This document shows, piece after piece, positions 8,867 through 17,131 of a stretch of DNA of 64,000 nt. Origin of the DNA: JAJXWB01 sp047971685 (GTDB lineage Bacteria; Pseudomonadota; Alphaproteobacteria; Rhizobiales; Beijerinckiaceae). The number at the start of each line of letters is the position of its first letter. Position 1 is the first letter of the stretch. The notes under the pieces were generated by a model. It saw only the letters and a list, made by a program, of their open reading frames with translations, ran no database searches and was not told the origin of the DNA. The position numbers were made by a program, and so were the translations under genes. The stretch lies in NCBI GenBank assembly GCA_047971685.1, contig JBKDZW010000057.1, forward strand, positions 3,151 to 67,150. The letters are read 5' to 3'.

Positions 8867-9643
8867 ATGCATTTGGATGGAAAGGTCGCAATCGTCACCG
8901 GGGCGGCGTCCGGCCTGGGGCGGGCGTCATGCATCGCCCTGGCGAAGGCGGGCGCGCGCATTGCAGCGTTCGACCGCGATGAGGCGCGATTGAGCGAAGC
9001 CTGTCGCGAGTTCGGCGGCGATGCGCTTGGCCGCGTCGTCGACGTCGCCGATGAGGAAAGCGTCCGCGCCGCCGTCGATGCGGCGCTCGCCGCGTTCGGC
9101 GCGGTGCATGTCGCCGTCAATTGCGCCGGCGTCGCAGATGCGTCGAAGACCGTATCATCGAAAGGTCAGCCGTTTCCGCTCGCGACATGGAGCAAGGTAA
9201 TCGGCGTCAATCTCACCGGCACATTCAACATCATCCGCTTCGCGGCGCTGGCGATGACGCGCAATGCGCCCGAGGGCGCGAGCGGGGAACGCGGCGTCAT
9301 CATCAACACGGCGTCGGGCGCTGCGTCTCAGGGGCAGGTCGGCCAGGCTGCCTACAGCGCCAGCAAGGCCGGCGTCATCGGTCTCACGCTGCCCGTGGCG
9401 CGCGACCTCGCCGAGCATGGCGTTCGCGTGGTGTCGATCGCACCCGGCCTGTTCGATACCGGCATGGTGGCGGGCATGCCGGCCAACGTCTCGCAGTCGA
9501 TCGTCGATCGCATGATCTTGTATCCGAACCGGATGGGGCAGCCCGACGAATTCGCGAGCCTGGTGCGCCACATCGCGGAGAACGCCTATCTCAACGCAAC
9601 GACGATCAGCCTTGACGCCGGCGCGCGAATGCAGCCGCGCTAG
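8867..9643 (+). CDS. SDR family dehydrogenase, 3-hydroxyacyl-CoA dehydrogenase type-2-like
   Basis: A 258-residue short-chain dehydrogenase. The TGAASGLG cofactor motif is at residues 10-17, NCAG near 85, and the catalytic Ser and YSASK motif near 155-160. The long loop with ASKTVSSKGQPFPLATW and the NAPEGASGERGVIINTAS stretch resemble HSD17B10-type 3-hydroxyacyl-CoA dehydrogenases. It would oxidise a 3-hydroxyacyl-CoA to the 3-keto form for the thiolase encoded 27 bp upstream. Asp at the end of the second beta strand (AFDRDEA) suggests NAD preference. Confidence 0.88.
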   Translation: MHLDGKVAIVTGAASGLGRASCIALAKAGARIAAFDRDEARLSEACREFGGDALGRVVDVADEESVRAAVDAALAAFGAVHVAVNCAGVADASKTVSSKGQPFPLATWSKVIGVNLTGTFNIIRFAALAMTRNAPEGASGERGVIINTASGAASQGQVGQAAYSASKAGVIGLTLPVARDLAEHGVRVVSIAPGLFDTGMVAGMPANVSQSIVDRMILYPNRMGQPDEFASLVRHIAENAYLNATTISLDAGARMQPR

Positions 9644-9741
9644 ATGAATCGTGTTTGCGCCAAACCGCTCACGCTTTGCTGAACGCGCCCCCTTTGTCGA
9701 GAGCGCAGCGAGAGCTCACATGCCGGCCTGTAAGGAGCGCC

Positions 9742-10230
9742 TCATTCCCCGGTGGCGTTGAGCAGGGCCAGCGCCTGCGTATCCGGATATTCCGCGAATT
9801 CGACGATGAGATCGTCCCGGAAGCGAATGAAACTCCAGATGTCGATGTCGAACGTGCAGCCGGCGCCGCGATTGCGCACGCGCGCTGTGCGATGAAGGGC
9901 GGCGCGGTCGCCGTCGATCAGCAGCCTGTTCACGCGCGAGCCGAGATTTTCGTAGGTCACGTTGACCTGCCGCAGGAGATCGGCGCAGGCGGCGATGCCG
10001 CGCCATTCCCCGCGAAGGGGAAGGACGTAGCAGATCGACGTTTTGACGACGATATCCGGCGCCACGTAAGACAGCATTCCGCCGACATCGCCGGACGCGC
10101 GCAGTTCGATCAGGCGTGTGACCAGCGATTCCACGCGCGCGCGCGCCGGCGTGGCGACGTCGAGCGTCTTGTGCAGGCTCTGCACACCGTCAATGGCTTT
10201 CAGTTTCCGGCCTGCCTGCGACATGATCAA
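9742..10230 (-). CDS. NTF2-like (SnoaL-type) protein, copy B
   Basis: A 162-residue protein with the NTF2/SnoaL fold pattern: N-terminal helices, the SYVAPDIVVKTS strand and a C-terminal WSFIRFRDDLIVEFAEY segment. Members include isomerases, dehydratases and polyketide cyclases as well as non-catalytic binding proteins. Its start overlaps the stop of the neighbouring copy by four bases and the two proteins share aligned segments (RNRGAG / RSRGAG; IRFRD / IRFKD), so they are tandem paralogues, likely translated together. The catalytic role is not determinable; the location beside a catabolic cluster suggests a cyclic or unsaturated metabolite. Confidence 0.72.
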   Translation of the reverse strand: MIMSQAGRKLKAIDGVQSLHKTLDVATPARARVESLVTRLIELRASGDVGGMLSYVAPDIVVKTSICYVLPLRGEWRGIAACADLLRQVNVTYENLGSRVNRLLIDGDRAALHRTARVRNRGAGCTFDIDIWSFIRFRDDLIVEFAEYPDTQALALLNATGE

Positions 10231-10664
10231 TCACGAAACAGGCGCGCCAGCGCCTCGTTGTCCGCCAATTCGTCAATCTCGATTATCTCGCTGTCTTTGA
10301 ACCTGATATAGCTGCATATCGCGATTTCGTCGACGCGCCCCGCGCCGCGCGAACGCAACCGGACCTTGCAGCAGACCGCCGCCTCGCTCGCGTCGATCGC
10401 CAGATCCGTCAAATGCGCCTCCAGACATTCTACCAGGGTGTGCTGTTGCTGGAAAAGTTCGAGGCATGCCGCCCGGCCTTGGCGTCGAACCGCAGCCATC
10501 TGGCCAACCCAGGTCGCGCCGCGAAAGGCGCAATCCTCCGCCAGAAGGCGCGCGATCGAGGCCATGTCGCCTTTCTGACGCGCAACCTGAAAACTGTTCA
10601 ACCTCTGTTCGATCAGATCTCGGTCGAGGTCCGAGAGCTTGCGTTTGGCGTCCGACGTGAGCAC
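10227..10664 (-). CDS. NTF2-like (SnoaL-type) protein, copy A
   Basis: A 145-residue NTF2-like protein with ARLLAEDCAFRGATW in the first helix-strand unit and CSYIRFKDSEIIEIDEL at the end. It is the upstream member of an overlapping paralogous pair. An AT-rich 126-bp gap (10665-10790) containing the perfect octamer palindrome ACAATTGT precedes it and probably carries its promoter. Function not known; small NTF2-like pairs can form heterodimers. Confidence 0.72.
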   Translation of the reverse strand: MLTSDAKRKLSDLDRDLIEQRLNSFQVARQKGDMASIARLLAEDCAFRGATWVGQMAAVRRQGRAACLELFQQQHTLVECLEAHLTDLAIDASEAAVCCKVRLRSRGAGRVDEIAICSYIRFKDSEIIEIDELADNEALARLFRD

Positions 10665-10790
10665 GAGAAGATGAAGTCCTTGCTTGTACCATTACAGTAT
10701 AGGCAAGTTTCAATCTCGATCCACAATTGTCAAACAGGCCAATCGGCTTTGTTAACTTAAGCTATTTGAAAATATTCGTATAGGTGTGAT

Positions 10791-11972
10791 CTATCCGCGA
10801 TAAATCCAGTCGCTGGCGCGCGCCATGCCTTCTGCGCCGATGGCGCCCATGGCCTTGTCGCGCAGAAAGGCGGAGGGGCCGGCCAGATGATAGACGATGC
10901 CCTGCATGCGCGAGGCGCGCTGGACACGGTTTGCGCGGGATATGCGTGCGCGCTGGTAGGCGTCGAGCGCGGCCGCCTCGTCCTGCGGATGCGCGGCGAA
11001 GGCAAGACCGAGGGCGTCTGCGTCCTCGATGGCCTGGGCCGCGCCCTGCGCCAGAAAGGGCGCCATGGCGTGGGCGGCGTCGCCGAGAATGGCGACCCGG
11101 CCGCGTGTCCAGCTACGCAGCGCCCCGCGTTCGTAGACCGGCCAGCGCCGCCAGTCCGGCGTTGCAGAAATCAGGGTGCGGGCCTCCTCGCTCCATTCTT
11201 GAAAACGCGAGGCGAGGAAAGCGCTGTCGCCGTGCGAGGCCCAGAAATCGGGCGCATCGAGATCGCTCCATTCGTCTTCGACGATGGCTACGATATTGAG
11301 AACGCTCGCCTTGCGCAGCGGATAATGGACGAGATGAGCGCCGGCGCCGAGCCAGAGATTGGTGCGCGGGGCGAGTTGGGCGCGCGTGAGGTTTTTCGCC
11401 GGAACGAGCGCGCGCCAGCAGGTGCGGCCGCTGTAGCGCGGCGCATCGGCGATTACCAGGGCAAGGCCTTCGCGCACGCGCGAGCGCAAGCCGTCCGCAC
11501 CGATGAGGGCTGCGCCGGCAATATCGGGGCGGCCTTCGATATGGACGCGCACGCCATCCTTGTCGGCGCGCCAGCCCTCGAGGCCGCCGCCCAGATGAAG
11601 CTCGATGTTCGGCGCGGCGTTCACGGCCTGCGCCAGCGCCGCCAGAAGGTCGGCCCGGTGGGCGACGAGATAGATCGATCCCCAGCGCTTCTCCGATTCG
11701 CCGACCGGAACTGTCGCGATCACGGCGCCGTCGCCTGCTGCCCGCAGATCGACGGCCTCGATGGCGGTGGCGCTTTCCTTCAGGGGCGCGAGCGCGCCCC
11801 ATTTGGCCAGACGACGCGTGGCGTTGGCGGAAAGCTGAAGGCCGGCGCCGAATTCGGCGAGTTCGGGCGCGCGCTCCACGACCACGACCTGCCGGCCGGC
11901 GGCCGACAGCGCAAGTGCAGCCGAGAGCCCGCCTACGCCGGCTCCAGCGATGATGACGGGATTGTCAGCCAT
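10791..11972 (-). CDS. FAD-dependent aromatic monooxygenase (salicylate / 3-hydroxybenzoate hydroxylase-like)
   Basis: A 393-residue class A flavoprotein monooxygenase. The N-terminal GAGVGGLSAALALSAAG binds the FAD ADP part, GADGLRSRVR is the DG motif for FAD and NADPH, and GDAAHAMAPFLAQGAAQAIE is the GD motif for the ribityl chain. Such enzymes hydroxylate aromatic acids using NAD(P)H and oxygen. The start at 11972 follows an AGGGGGA box; a start further upstream would add nine residues. It lies 165 bp downstream of the small zinc-protein gene on the same strand. With two acid ligases nearby it supports degradation of an aromatic or heteroaromatic acid; the substrate is open. Confidence 0.88.
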   Translation of the reverse strand: MADNPVIIAGAGVGGLSAALALSAAGRQVVVVERAPELAEFGAGLQLSANATRRLAKWGALAPLKESATAIEAVDLRAAGDGAVIATVPVGESEKRWGSIYLVAHRADLLAALAQAVNAAPNIELHLGGGLEGWRADKDGVRVHIEGRPDIAGAALIGADGLRSRVREGLALVIADAPRYSGRTCWRALVPAKNLTRAQLAPRTNLWLGAGAHLVHYPLRKASVLNIVAIVEDEWSDLDAPDFWASHGDSAFLASRFQEWSEEARTLISATPDWRRWPVYERGALRSWTRGRVAILGDAAHAMAPFLAQGAAQAIEDADALGLAFAAHPQDEAAALDAYQRARISRANRVQRASRMQGIVYHLAGPSAFLRDKAMGAIGAEGMARASDWIYRG

Positions 11973-12137
11973 GGCGCGTCCCCCTGAAGCTATGCGCATT
12001 CACAGCGAGGCGAAGGCGTCGGAATCGAAGTTTCCCGCGCGCAATGCGCGGCCTGTATCGCTCTTCGCCGCGAGGGCGCGGACGAAAGCGCAAATCGAAC
12101 GCCGCCTGCAACCGAACGTTCGCCTGCGGAACGCGCG

Positions 12138-12374
12138 TCAGGCCCCGTGGAACTCGCACTCGGCGGGCTCGGCATGGCCGTTCAGGGCGTCGTCGTAGAC
12201 GTAGAGCGTCGAGCAATAGGGGCAGATCGTCTCCGCGCCATGGCCCATGTCGATGTATATGTGGGGATGATCGAAGGGGGGCAGGGCGCCGATGCACATG
12301 AACCTGCGCGCGCCGATCTTCACACGCGACAGGCCGGGCTGGTTGTGAAAATGCGGCGTGGCGTGGTCGGCCAT
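12138..12374 (-). CDS. Zinc-finger (zf-CHCC) domain protein, NDUFS6-like
   Basis: A 78-residue protein with the CHCC zinc-binding pattern: Cys in RFMCIGALPPFDHPH, then His and the CPYC pair in ETICPYCSTLYVY. The same domain makes up mitochondrial complex I subunit NDUFS6 and small alphaproteobacterial proteins associated with complex I. It is complete at the usual length. It is transcribed away from the alpha/beta hydrolase gene with a strong hairpin in the gap. Confidence 0.88.
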   Translation of the reverse strand: MADHATPHFHNQPGLSRVKIGARRFMCIGALPPFDHPHIYIDMGHGAETICPYCSTLYVYDDALNGHAEPAECEFHGA

Positions 12375-12394
12375 GTTCGATATCCTCTCGGGCG

Positions 12395-12429
12395 GTCCAG
12401 ACGGATGTTCGGAGGTTTTCCGTCCGGAC
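12395..12429. other. Hairpin-forming inverted repeat between divergent genes
   Basis: GTCCAGACGGA at 12395-12405 can pair with TCCGTCCGGAC at 12419-12429, 10 of 11 bases, around a 13-base loop. It lies 21 bp upstream of the zinc-protein start in the 169-bp gap between divergent genes. There is no T-run on either side, so it may be a leader structure or protein-binding site. Confidence 0.45.
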
Positions 12430-12543
12430 GCGCAACAGTCGAAAACCGTCGGCGCAATGGCCGACGCTGCTTCGGCGTCCTTGATATTTCATTGCAGCGA
12501 TCCGTGCTAGACCCGGCCGGCCAACAGAAAGCCCCATATCCCG

Positions 12544-13311
12544 ATGCATTTTTTCCAGTCTGGGCCCGCGCGCCTTGCCTTTATCGACGAGGCGCCGACC
12601 GCGCCCGACCGCAAAGCGCCGATCCTGCTGGTGCACGGCTTTGCCTCCAGCCATGCGGTCAACTGGGTTTTTCCGCTCTGGGTCAAGGCTCTGACCGGGG
12701 ACGGGCGGCGCACGATCGCGCTCGACAATCGCGGTCACGGGCGTTCGACCAAGCTCTACGAGCCCGCAGCCTACGATACGCGCCTGATGGCCGAGGATTG
12801 CCTCAACCTTCTGGATCATCTGGGAATCGAGCAGGCCGATGTCATGGGCTATTCCATGGGGGCGCGGATTTCGTCCTATCTCACGCTCAACCATCCAGAC
12901 CGTGTGCGCTCGCTCGTCCTGGGCGGGCTTGGCTATCATCTGGTCGATGGCGTGGGCCTGCCGGTCGGCATCGCCGATGCGATGGAGACCGAGCAGCCGG
13001 AATTGCTGAGCGATCCGCAGCAAAAGACGTTCCGGGCCTTCGCGGACGCCACCAGGAGCGACCGCAAGGCGCTGGCCGCCTGCATTCGCGGCTCGCGTCA
13101 GACGCTGAGCCTGGCCGAGGCGGCGGCGATTGTGACGCCGACGCTGATCTGCGTGGGCACGAAAGACGATGTCGCCGGCGATGGTCACGAACTTGCCGCC
13201 GTCATGGGCAATGCGCGTGCGGTCGATATTCCCGGACGCGACCACAATCGTGCGGTCGGCGACCGCGCCTATCGCGAAGCGACGCTGACGTTTCTGGCGG
13301 AACGGCCCTGA
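12544..13311 (+). CDS. Alpha/beta hydrolase
   Basis: A 255-residue hydrolase of the esterase/peroxidase-like alpha/beta fold. The oxyanion-hole segment LLVHGFASS is near residue 35, the nucleophile is Ser in GYSMGAR near 106, and the catalytic His is in PGRDHNRAVGDR near the end. No signal peptide or membrane segment is seen, so it should be cytoplasmic. It ends seven bases before the stop of the convergent DUF1217 gene. Substrate unknown. Confidence 0.85.
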   Translation: MHFFQSGPARLAFIDEAPTAPDRKAPILLVHGFASSHAVNWVFPLWVKALTGDGRRTIALDNRGHGRSTKLYEPAAYDTRLMAEDCLNLLDHLGIEQADVMGYSMGARISSYLTLNHPDRVRSLVLGGLGYHLVDGVGLPVGIADAMETEQPELLSDPQQKTFRAFADATRSDRKALAACIRGSRQTLSLAEAAAIVTPTLICVGTKDDVAGDGHELAAVMGNARAVDIPGRDHNRAVGDRAYREATLTFLAERP

Positions 13312-13317
13312 GCGGGC

Positions 13318-14109
13318 TCAGTATGCCCGGTAAGCCTGCATGGCCTGCAAGAGATTGACGCTGAAGCCGCCGCCGAAATCCTGCGCGGCGCCGAGCAATA
13401 TGGCGTTGGTTGCGGTTGCGCCGGCGGCGGAGGCTCCGGCGTTCCTGTAATCGTATTGGGCGGCAAAGCGGGTGATGAATTTCTGGAGTTTTTCGGGATT
13501 CCCGAAATCGGCGATATCGAGTTTTTTCGACAGAAGCGCTGCCTGTCTGTCGATCGGCATCAGGCCGGTCATCGGCGAAATGTCGAGCGCGGTCTGGACG
13601 ACCTGCAATAATTTGCGATCGGCGAGGATGCTGTAAACGCTTGTCGCATCCGGCGCCTTGCGCTGGAAATAAAGCGCCAGACCTACGCCGGCGTCGGCCT
13701 GGGTCTGCCGGGCCTCCATTGCGTTCTCGACATATTGGTCGACGATCTTTGCAGCGAACGCCGCAGACGCGGTTGCCTGCGCGCCTTTGCCCGCAAAGTC
13801 GAAGGCTTTGGCGAAGGCCTTGATGTTGGGATTGTTGAGCTTGAAGGCGAGCGTATCGGCGCTTGCCGTACCCTGCTGCAACACCTGTTTCATCAGGCCC
13901 TTGGCGTAGAGGCGGTCGCCAAGGTCGAAGGCCTTCATCGCATAGGCGAACAATCGCGCATCGCCGATGAGGTCGTCGGCGTTTTTCACCTTGGCGATAT
14001 TGTCCTGAAAATATTTCGTCTGCATGGAAATCTCGGGCGTCTTGCTCGTGATCGCGCGCCAGCGGGCGGCGTCGCGCGCGATTCCCATGTAGGAGGTCAG
14101 AGTGGTCAT
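13318..14109 (-). CDS. DUF1217 family protein (flagellar-associated in alphaproteobacteria)
   Basis: A 263-residue protein with TLTSYMGIARDAARW at the N-terminus and repeated motifs with DRQAALLSKKL, as in DUF1217 proteins that often lie in flagellar gene clusters of Rhizobiales. No other flagellar gene is in this window. The start at 14109 fits the family; the frame stays open upstream but those codons read as non-coding. No clear ribosome site precedes it. Function is not established for the family. Confidence 0.82.
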   Translation of the reverse strand: MTTLTSYMGIARDAARWRAITSKTPEISMQTKYFQDNIAKVKNADDLIGDARLFAYAMKAFDLGDRLYAKGLMKQVLQQGTASADTLAFKLNNPNIKAFAKAFDFAGKGAQATASAAFAAKIVDQYVENAMEARQTQADAGVGLALYFQRKAPDATSVYSILADRKLLQVVQTALDISPMTGLMPIDRQAALLSKKLDIADFGNPEKLQKFITRFAAQYDYRNAGASAAGATATNAILLGAAQDFGGGFSVNLLQAMQAYRAY

Positions 14110-14436
14110 GGCGGGCGCACCGTCAGGAGATTCCGTAGCGTAATATATTGAATTTTCGTCTTTTTTCTTGTTGCAAACAAAGCTTGCCCAAAGGTTGACG
14201 CGATATCCGGCGAATGCGCGCAACCCGCAATGCGGGGCCTGCTTGCAGGCTGTTGCAAATGTCGGCATGTGCAGATGTCGGGCATGTGCAAAGGCAAGGC
14301 ATGCAAAAAATGCGCACTTCCCCCTCGGATTGCGTCCCCTTGATTAAGCATGCGCGGGCTACAGGTGAGGATCAGGAAGCCAGCGGGCGCGCTTTGTGCT
14401 AGGTTTTGCGCGACCTTTGGGCGCGAGGAGTGTGTT
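14110..14436. repeat. 327-bp gap before cysE with a tandem 15/16-bp repeat
   Basis: The gap separates divergent DUF1217 and cysE genes. It holds ATGTCGGCATGTGCA at 14259-14273 followed one base later by ATGTCGGGCATGTGCA at 14275-14290, a near-exact tandem repeat with internal GCATG palindromes. The stretch around 14140-14175 is AT-rich and could hold the DUF1217 promoter. No gene is supported in the gap. Confidence 0.55.
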
Positions 14437-15288
14437 ATGCCGGCTATGCACGGCCAGGGTTCGGCCAATATCCTGGAGTTCTGCGGCAAGGACGCGCTGT
14501 TTGCGCGCATTCTGGCGGATGCCGAGGAGGCGGTGCGCCGCGAACCTGGCCTTGCCGGTTTTCTCTACGCCAATGTGTTGCATCACGAGTGTCTGGAGCG
14601 TGCGATCGTCCACAGGATCGCCGCGCGGCTCGACCATCCCGATCTGAGAGCGGAAGCAATCGTTCACGCCTATCACGGCGTCATCGCCGACAATCCCGCT
14701 ATCGTCGAGGCGTTTCGCGCCGATATTCTCGCGGTGTTCGACCGCGACCCCGCCTGCACGCGGCTGATCGAGCCCTTGCTTTATTTCAAGGGGTTTCACG
14801 CCTTGCAGACGCACAGGCTCGCCCATGCGCTGCTGAAAAGCGGCCGGCGCGATTTCGCCCTTCACCTGCAAAGCCGTTCATCGGCCGTGTTTCAGGTCGA
14901 CATCAATCCTGCGGCGTCTTTCGGCAAGGGCGTATTTCTCGATCACGCTACGGGCATCGTTGTCGGCGAGACGGCGGTTGTGGGAGATGATGTTTCGATA
15001 TTGCAGGGCGTGACGCTTGGCGGCACCGGCAAGGAGGTTGGCGACCGCCATCCGAAAATCCGCTACGGGGTGCTGATCGGCGCGGGCGCCAAGGTTTTGG
15101 GCAATATCGAGGTCGGCCATTGCGCGCGCGTCGCCTCGGGTTCGGTGGTGCTGGCCCCCGTGCCGCATAACACGACGGTGGCCGGCGTGCCGGCCAGGGT
15201 CGTGGGCACGGCGGGTTGTGCGGAGCCCGGCCGGACGATGGACCAGATTCTGGCTTCCAAGGCCGCCGATACCGCCGGCGCGGTCTGA
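14437..15288 (+). CDS. cysE: Serine O-acetyltransferase
   Basis: A 283-residue CysE, which transfers acetyl from acetyl-CoA to L-serine, the first step of cysteine synthesis. The N-terminal helical SATase domain carries HRIAARLDHPDLRA and FKGFHALQTHRLAH; the left-handed beta-helix has FLDHATGIVVGETAVVGDD and GVTLGGTGKEVGDRHP with the catalytic His and Asp. Start at 14437 was chosen for the GAGGAG box at 14425-14430. The C-terminal tail, often the part that binds cysteine synthase, is longer than in E. coli and ends in AGAV rather than Ile. Confidence 0.95.
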   Translation: MPAMHGQGSANILEFCGKDALFARILADAEEAVRREPGLAGFLYANVLHHECLERAIVHRIAARLDHPDLRAEAIVHAYHGVIADNPAIVEAFRADILAVFDRDPACTRLIEPLLYFKGFHALQTHRLAHALLKSGRRDFALHLQSRSSAVFQVDINPAASFGKGVFLDHATGIVVGETAVVGDDVSILQGVTLGGTGKEVGDRHPKIRYGVLIGAGAKVLGNIEVGHCARVASGSVVLAPVPHNTTVAGVPARVVGTAGCAEPGRTMDQILASKAADTAGAV

Positions 15289-15408
15289 TCCGGTCCGATC
15301 CGCGCTTGAAGCGGGCGGCGGTTTCTGGCAACCCGTGCGTTCTGAGCGCGAAAGGTGCGCGCTTATCAGATTGAGCGCAGGCGAAAGCGCGCGCGGCGGA
15401 GGGACAAG

Positions 15409-15813
15409 GTGCAAAAGGCGGAAATCACAAAGTTGCAGGCGTTCCTGCGGCGCTCGTTCGGCAATGACGGGTTGCGCGTCGCCTCCGATCCCAAGAGCCC
15501 GGAGACGGCGGCCCTTGTGAACCTCGGCGAGCGCAAGATCGCTGCGATCACGCTCGACGACGAGGACGGCGACCGCTCCTTCGCCTTCGCCATGAAGATT
15601 CCCGTGGGCCGCGAAGTGTTGCAGGAATATCTGCGCAAGCTGTTCGAGAACGACAAATTGAAGATCGTGGCGCGCGCCAGAAAGACGGATTCGGTCGAAC
15701 TCAACGCCGGCGACGATTTTCTCGGCGTCATCTCCGCCGACGACGCCAAGGGCTCAAGCTATACCTTGCAGATCGCGATTCTGGATTTCGATCTGGACGA
15801 CGACGGGGAATAG
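15409..15813 (+). CDS. DUF3126 family protein
   Basis: A 134-residue cytoplasmic protein with LQAFLRRSFGNDGLRVASDPKS near the N-terminus and an acidic C-terminus, as in DUF3126, which is common directly downstream of cysE in Rhizobiales. I chose the GTG start at 15409 because a GGAGGG box lies five bases upstream; a start at 15355 would add an arginine-rich segment without a ribosome site. Function of the family is not known. Confidence 0.85.
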   Translation: MQKAEITKLQAFLRRSFGNDGLRVASDPKSPETAALVNLGERKIAAITLDDEDGDRSFAFAMKIPVGREVLQEYLRKLFENDKLKIVARARKTDSVELNAGDDFLGVISADDAKGSSYTLQIAILDFDLDDDGE

Positions 15814-15948
15814 GGCAGGCGGCATCCTCAAGGCTCCCGTGACGGATTTTCCCTCTCTCTCGATGCGGGAGAAAGGGGCGAAGTTCCTGTCGTTTGTGCA
15901 ATCTGGCTGCGCAAAAGCCCGGCCTCTGGCAGCCCCTCTCCGCCGTGC

Positions 15949-16608
15949 TTACCGGGTCAGCATGGTCTGTACGAGCGCGCGGGCGCCCGAGCCGAGCTTT
16001 TCCCAGCGGTCGAGCAGGGCGTGCCCGAAGCGGATGGAAATGTCGAGGTTGCCCTCGCGAAACAGGCCGATGCAGGTTTCGGGCAGGCCGTCGGACGGCT
16101 GGGTGGGCCGCGCGCAGCGCGCGGCGAAAGCGCGGCCCTCGGGGGGCGCGAAATAGAGGTCTTCGCCGGCATAGGGCGAGCTGTCCTGGAAGGCGCGCTT
16201 GATGAGGCCGTCCTCGGTTTCCTCGACGCCGGGCTCGAGAAAGCGCGAATAGAGCGTGCCGACGAGATCGGCCGGCGCGATCTTGCGGTCGGCCGGCGAG
16301 AAAGTGAAGAAGACGAGCGCTTTCTTGCGCGAGCCGTCGGCTTCGGCAAGCGGCGTGGCGGCTTCGCCGGCGGGCCGGAAGTCGGGGAATGTGGCGGCCA
16401 GTTCGAGCGTTTCAAACCGCCCGCCCGATTGCCCGCCGCCGAAACGCGCATAAGCCGGCGCATAGACCAGCGTCACGTCGCCGATGGTGGAGGCGACCAG
16501 CGGTTGCTTCTGGCTGGCGCGCTGCGTGATATACCAGCCGAGCGCGCCGGAGCCGGCGACCAGAACGGCGCCGAAGGCGTAGACGAGAAAGCGGGCGCGG
16601 CGCGACAT
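15949..16608 (-). CDS. Membrane-anchored hypothetical protein
   Basis: A 219-residue protein that I cannot assign to a family. Residues 5-27 form one hydrophobic helix (FLVYAFGAVLVAGSGALGWYI) preceded by MSRRAR, so it is probably a single-pass protein with a periplasmic domain of about 190 residues. Two cysteines (ARCARP and ETCIGL) flank a short segment and could form a disulfide. It is divergent from hisI with 43 bp between starts. Confidence 0.78.
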   Translation of the reverse strand: MSRRARFLVYAFGAVLVAGSGALGWYITQRASQKQPLVASTIGDVTLVYAPAYARFGGGQSGGRFETLELAATFPDFRPAGEAATPLAEADGSRKKALVFFTFSPADRKIAPADLVGTLYSRFLEPGVEETEDGLIKRAFQDSSPYAGEDLYFAPPEGRAFAARCARPTQPSDGLPETCIGLFREGNLDISIRFGHALLDRWEKLGSGARALVQTMLTR

Positions 16609-16651
16609 GGCGCGCGACTATGACAGATTCGCCGGGATCGGAGGATGGAAC

Positions 16652-17059
16652 ATGGCGGGCGAAGGTTTCGTAGAAGTCGATGACAAGCGCGAACTGGAGG
16701 AGGGCGGCGTGTTCGCCCCGCGCTTCGATGCGGCGGGATTGATCGTCTGCATGAGCGTGGATGCGGCGACCGGCGCGCCGCTGATGCTCGCCTATATGAA
16801 CGCGCAATCTCTCAGGCTCACGATGGAGACGGGGATCGCGCATTACTGGTCGCGCTCGCGCAATGCGCTCTGGCGCAAGGGCGATACGTCCGGACAGACG
16901 CAACATGTCGTGGAAATGCGGGTCGATTGCGATCAGGACGCCATTCTTCTGCGCGTGAACGTCGATGGCGACGGCGGAACCTGCCACACCGGGCGCCGGT
17001 CCTGTTTTTATCGTGCGGTCGAGCCGGCGACGGGCGCGCTCAGGTTCATAAACGATTAA
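16652..17059 (+). CDS. hisI: Phosphoribosyl-AMP cyclohydrolase
   Basis: A 135-residue HisI, which opens the purine ring of phosphoribosyl-AMP in histidine synthesis. The RVDCDQDAILLRV metal motif and GGTCHTGRRSCFYR zinc motif are both present, with the HYWSRSRNALWRKG segment upstream. Start at 16652 follows a GGAGG box at 16640-16644; a start 15 codons upstream overlaps the divergent gene. It is a monofunctional HisI, not fused to HisE, as usual in alphaproteobacteria. Confidence 0.95.
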   Translation: MAGEGFVEVDDKRELEEGGVFAPRFDAAGLIVCMSVDAATGAPLMLAYMNAQSLRLTMETGIAHYWSRSRNALWRKGDTSGQTQHVVEMRVDCDQDAILLRVNVDGDGGTCHTGRRSCFYRAVEPATGALRFIND

Positions 17060-17131
17060 CCACACTGGACGTTTTGCATTTACACGCCAATTTATTAATG
17101 TTCTAGCGAGTTTGCCGGATCAGCATTGAAA

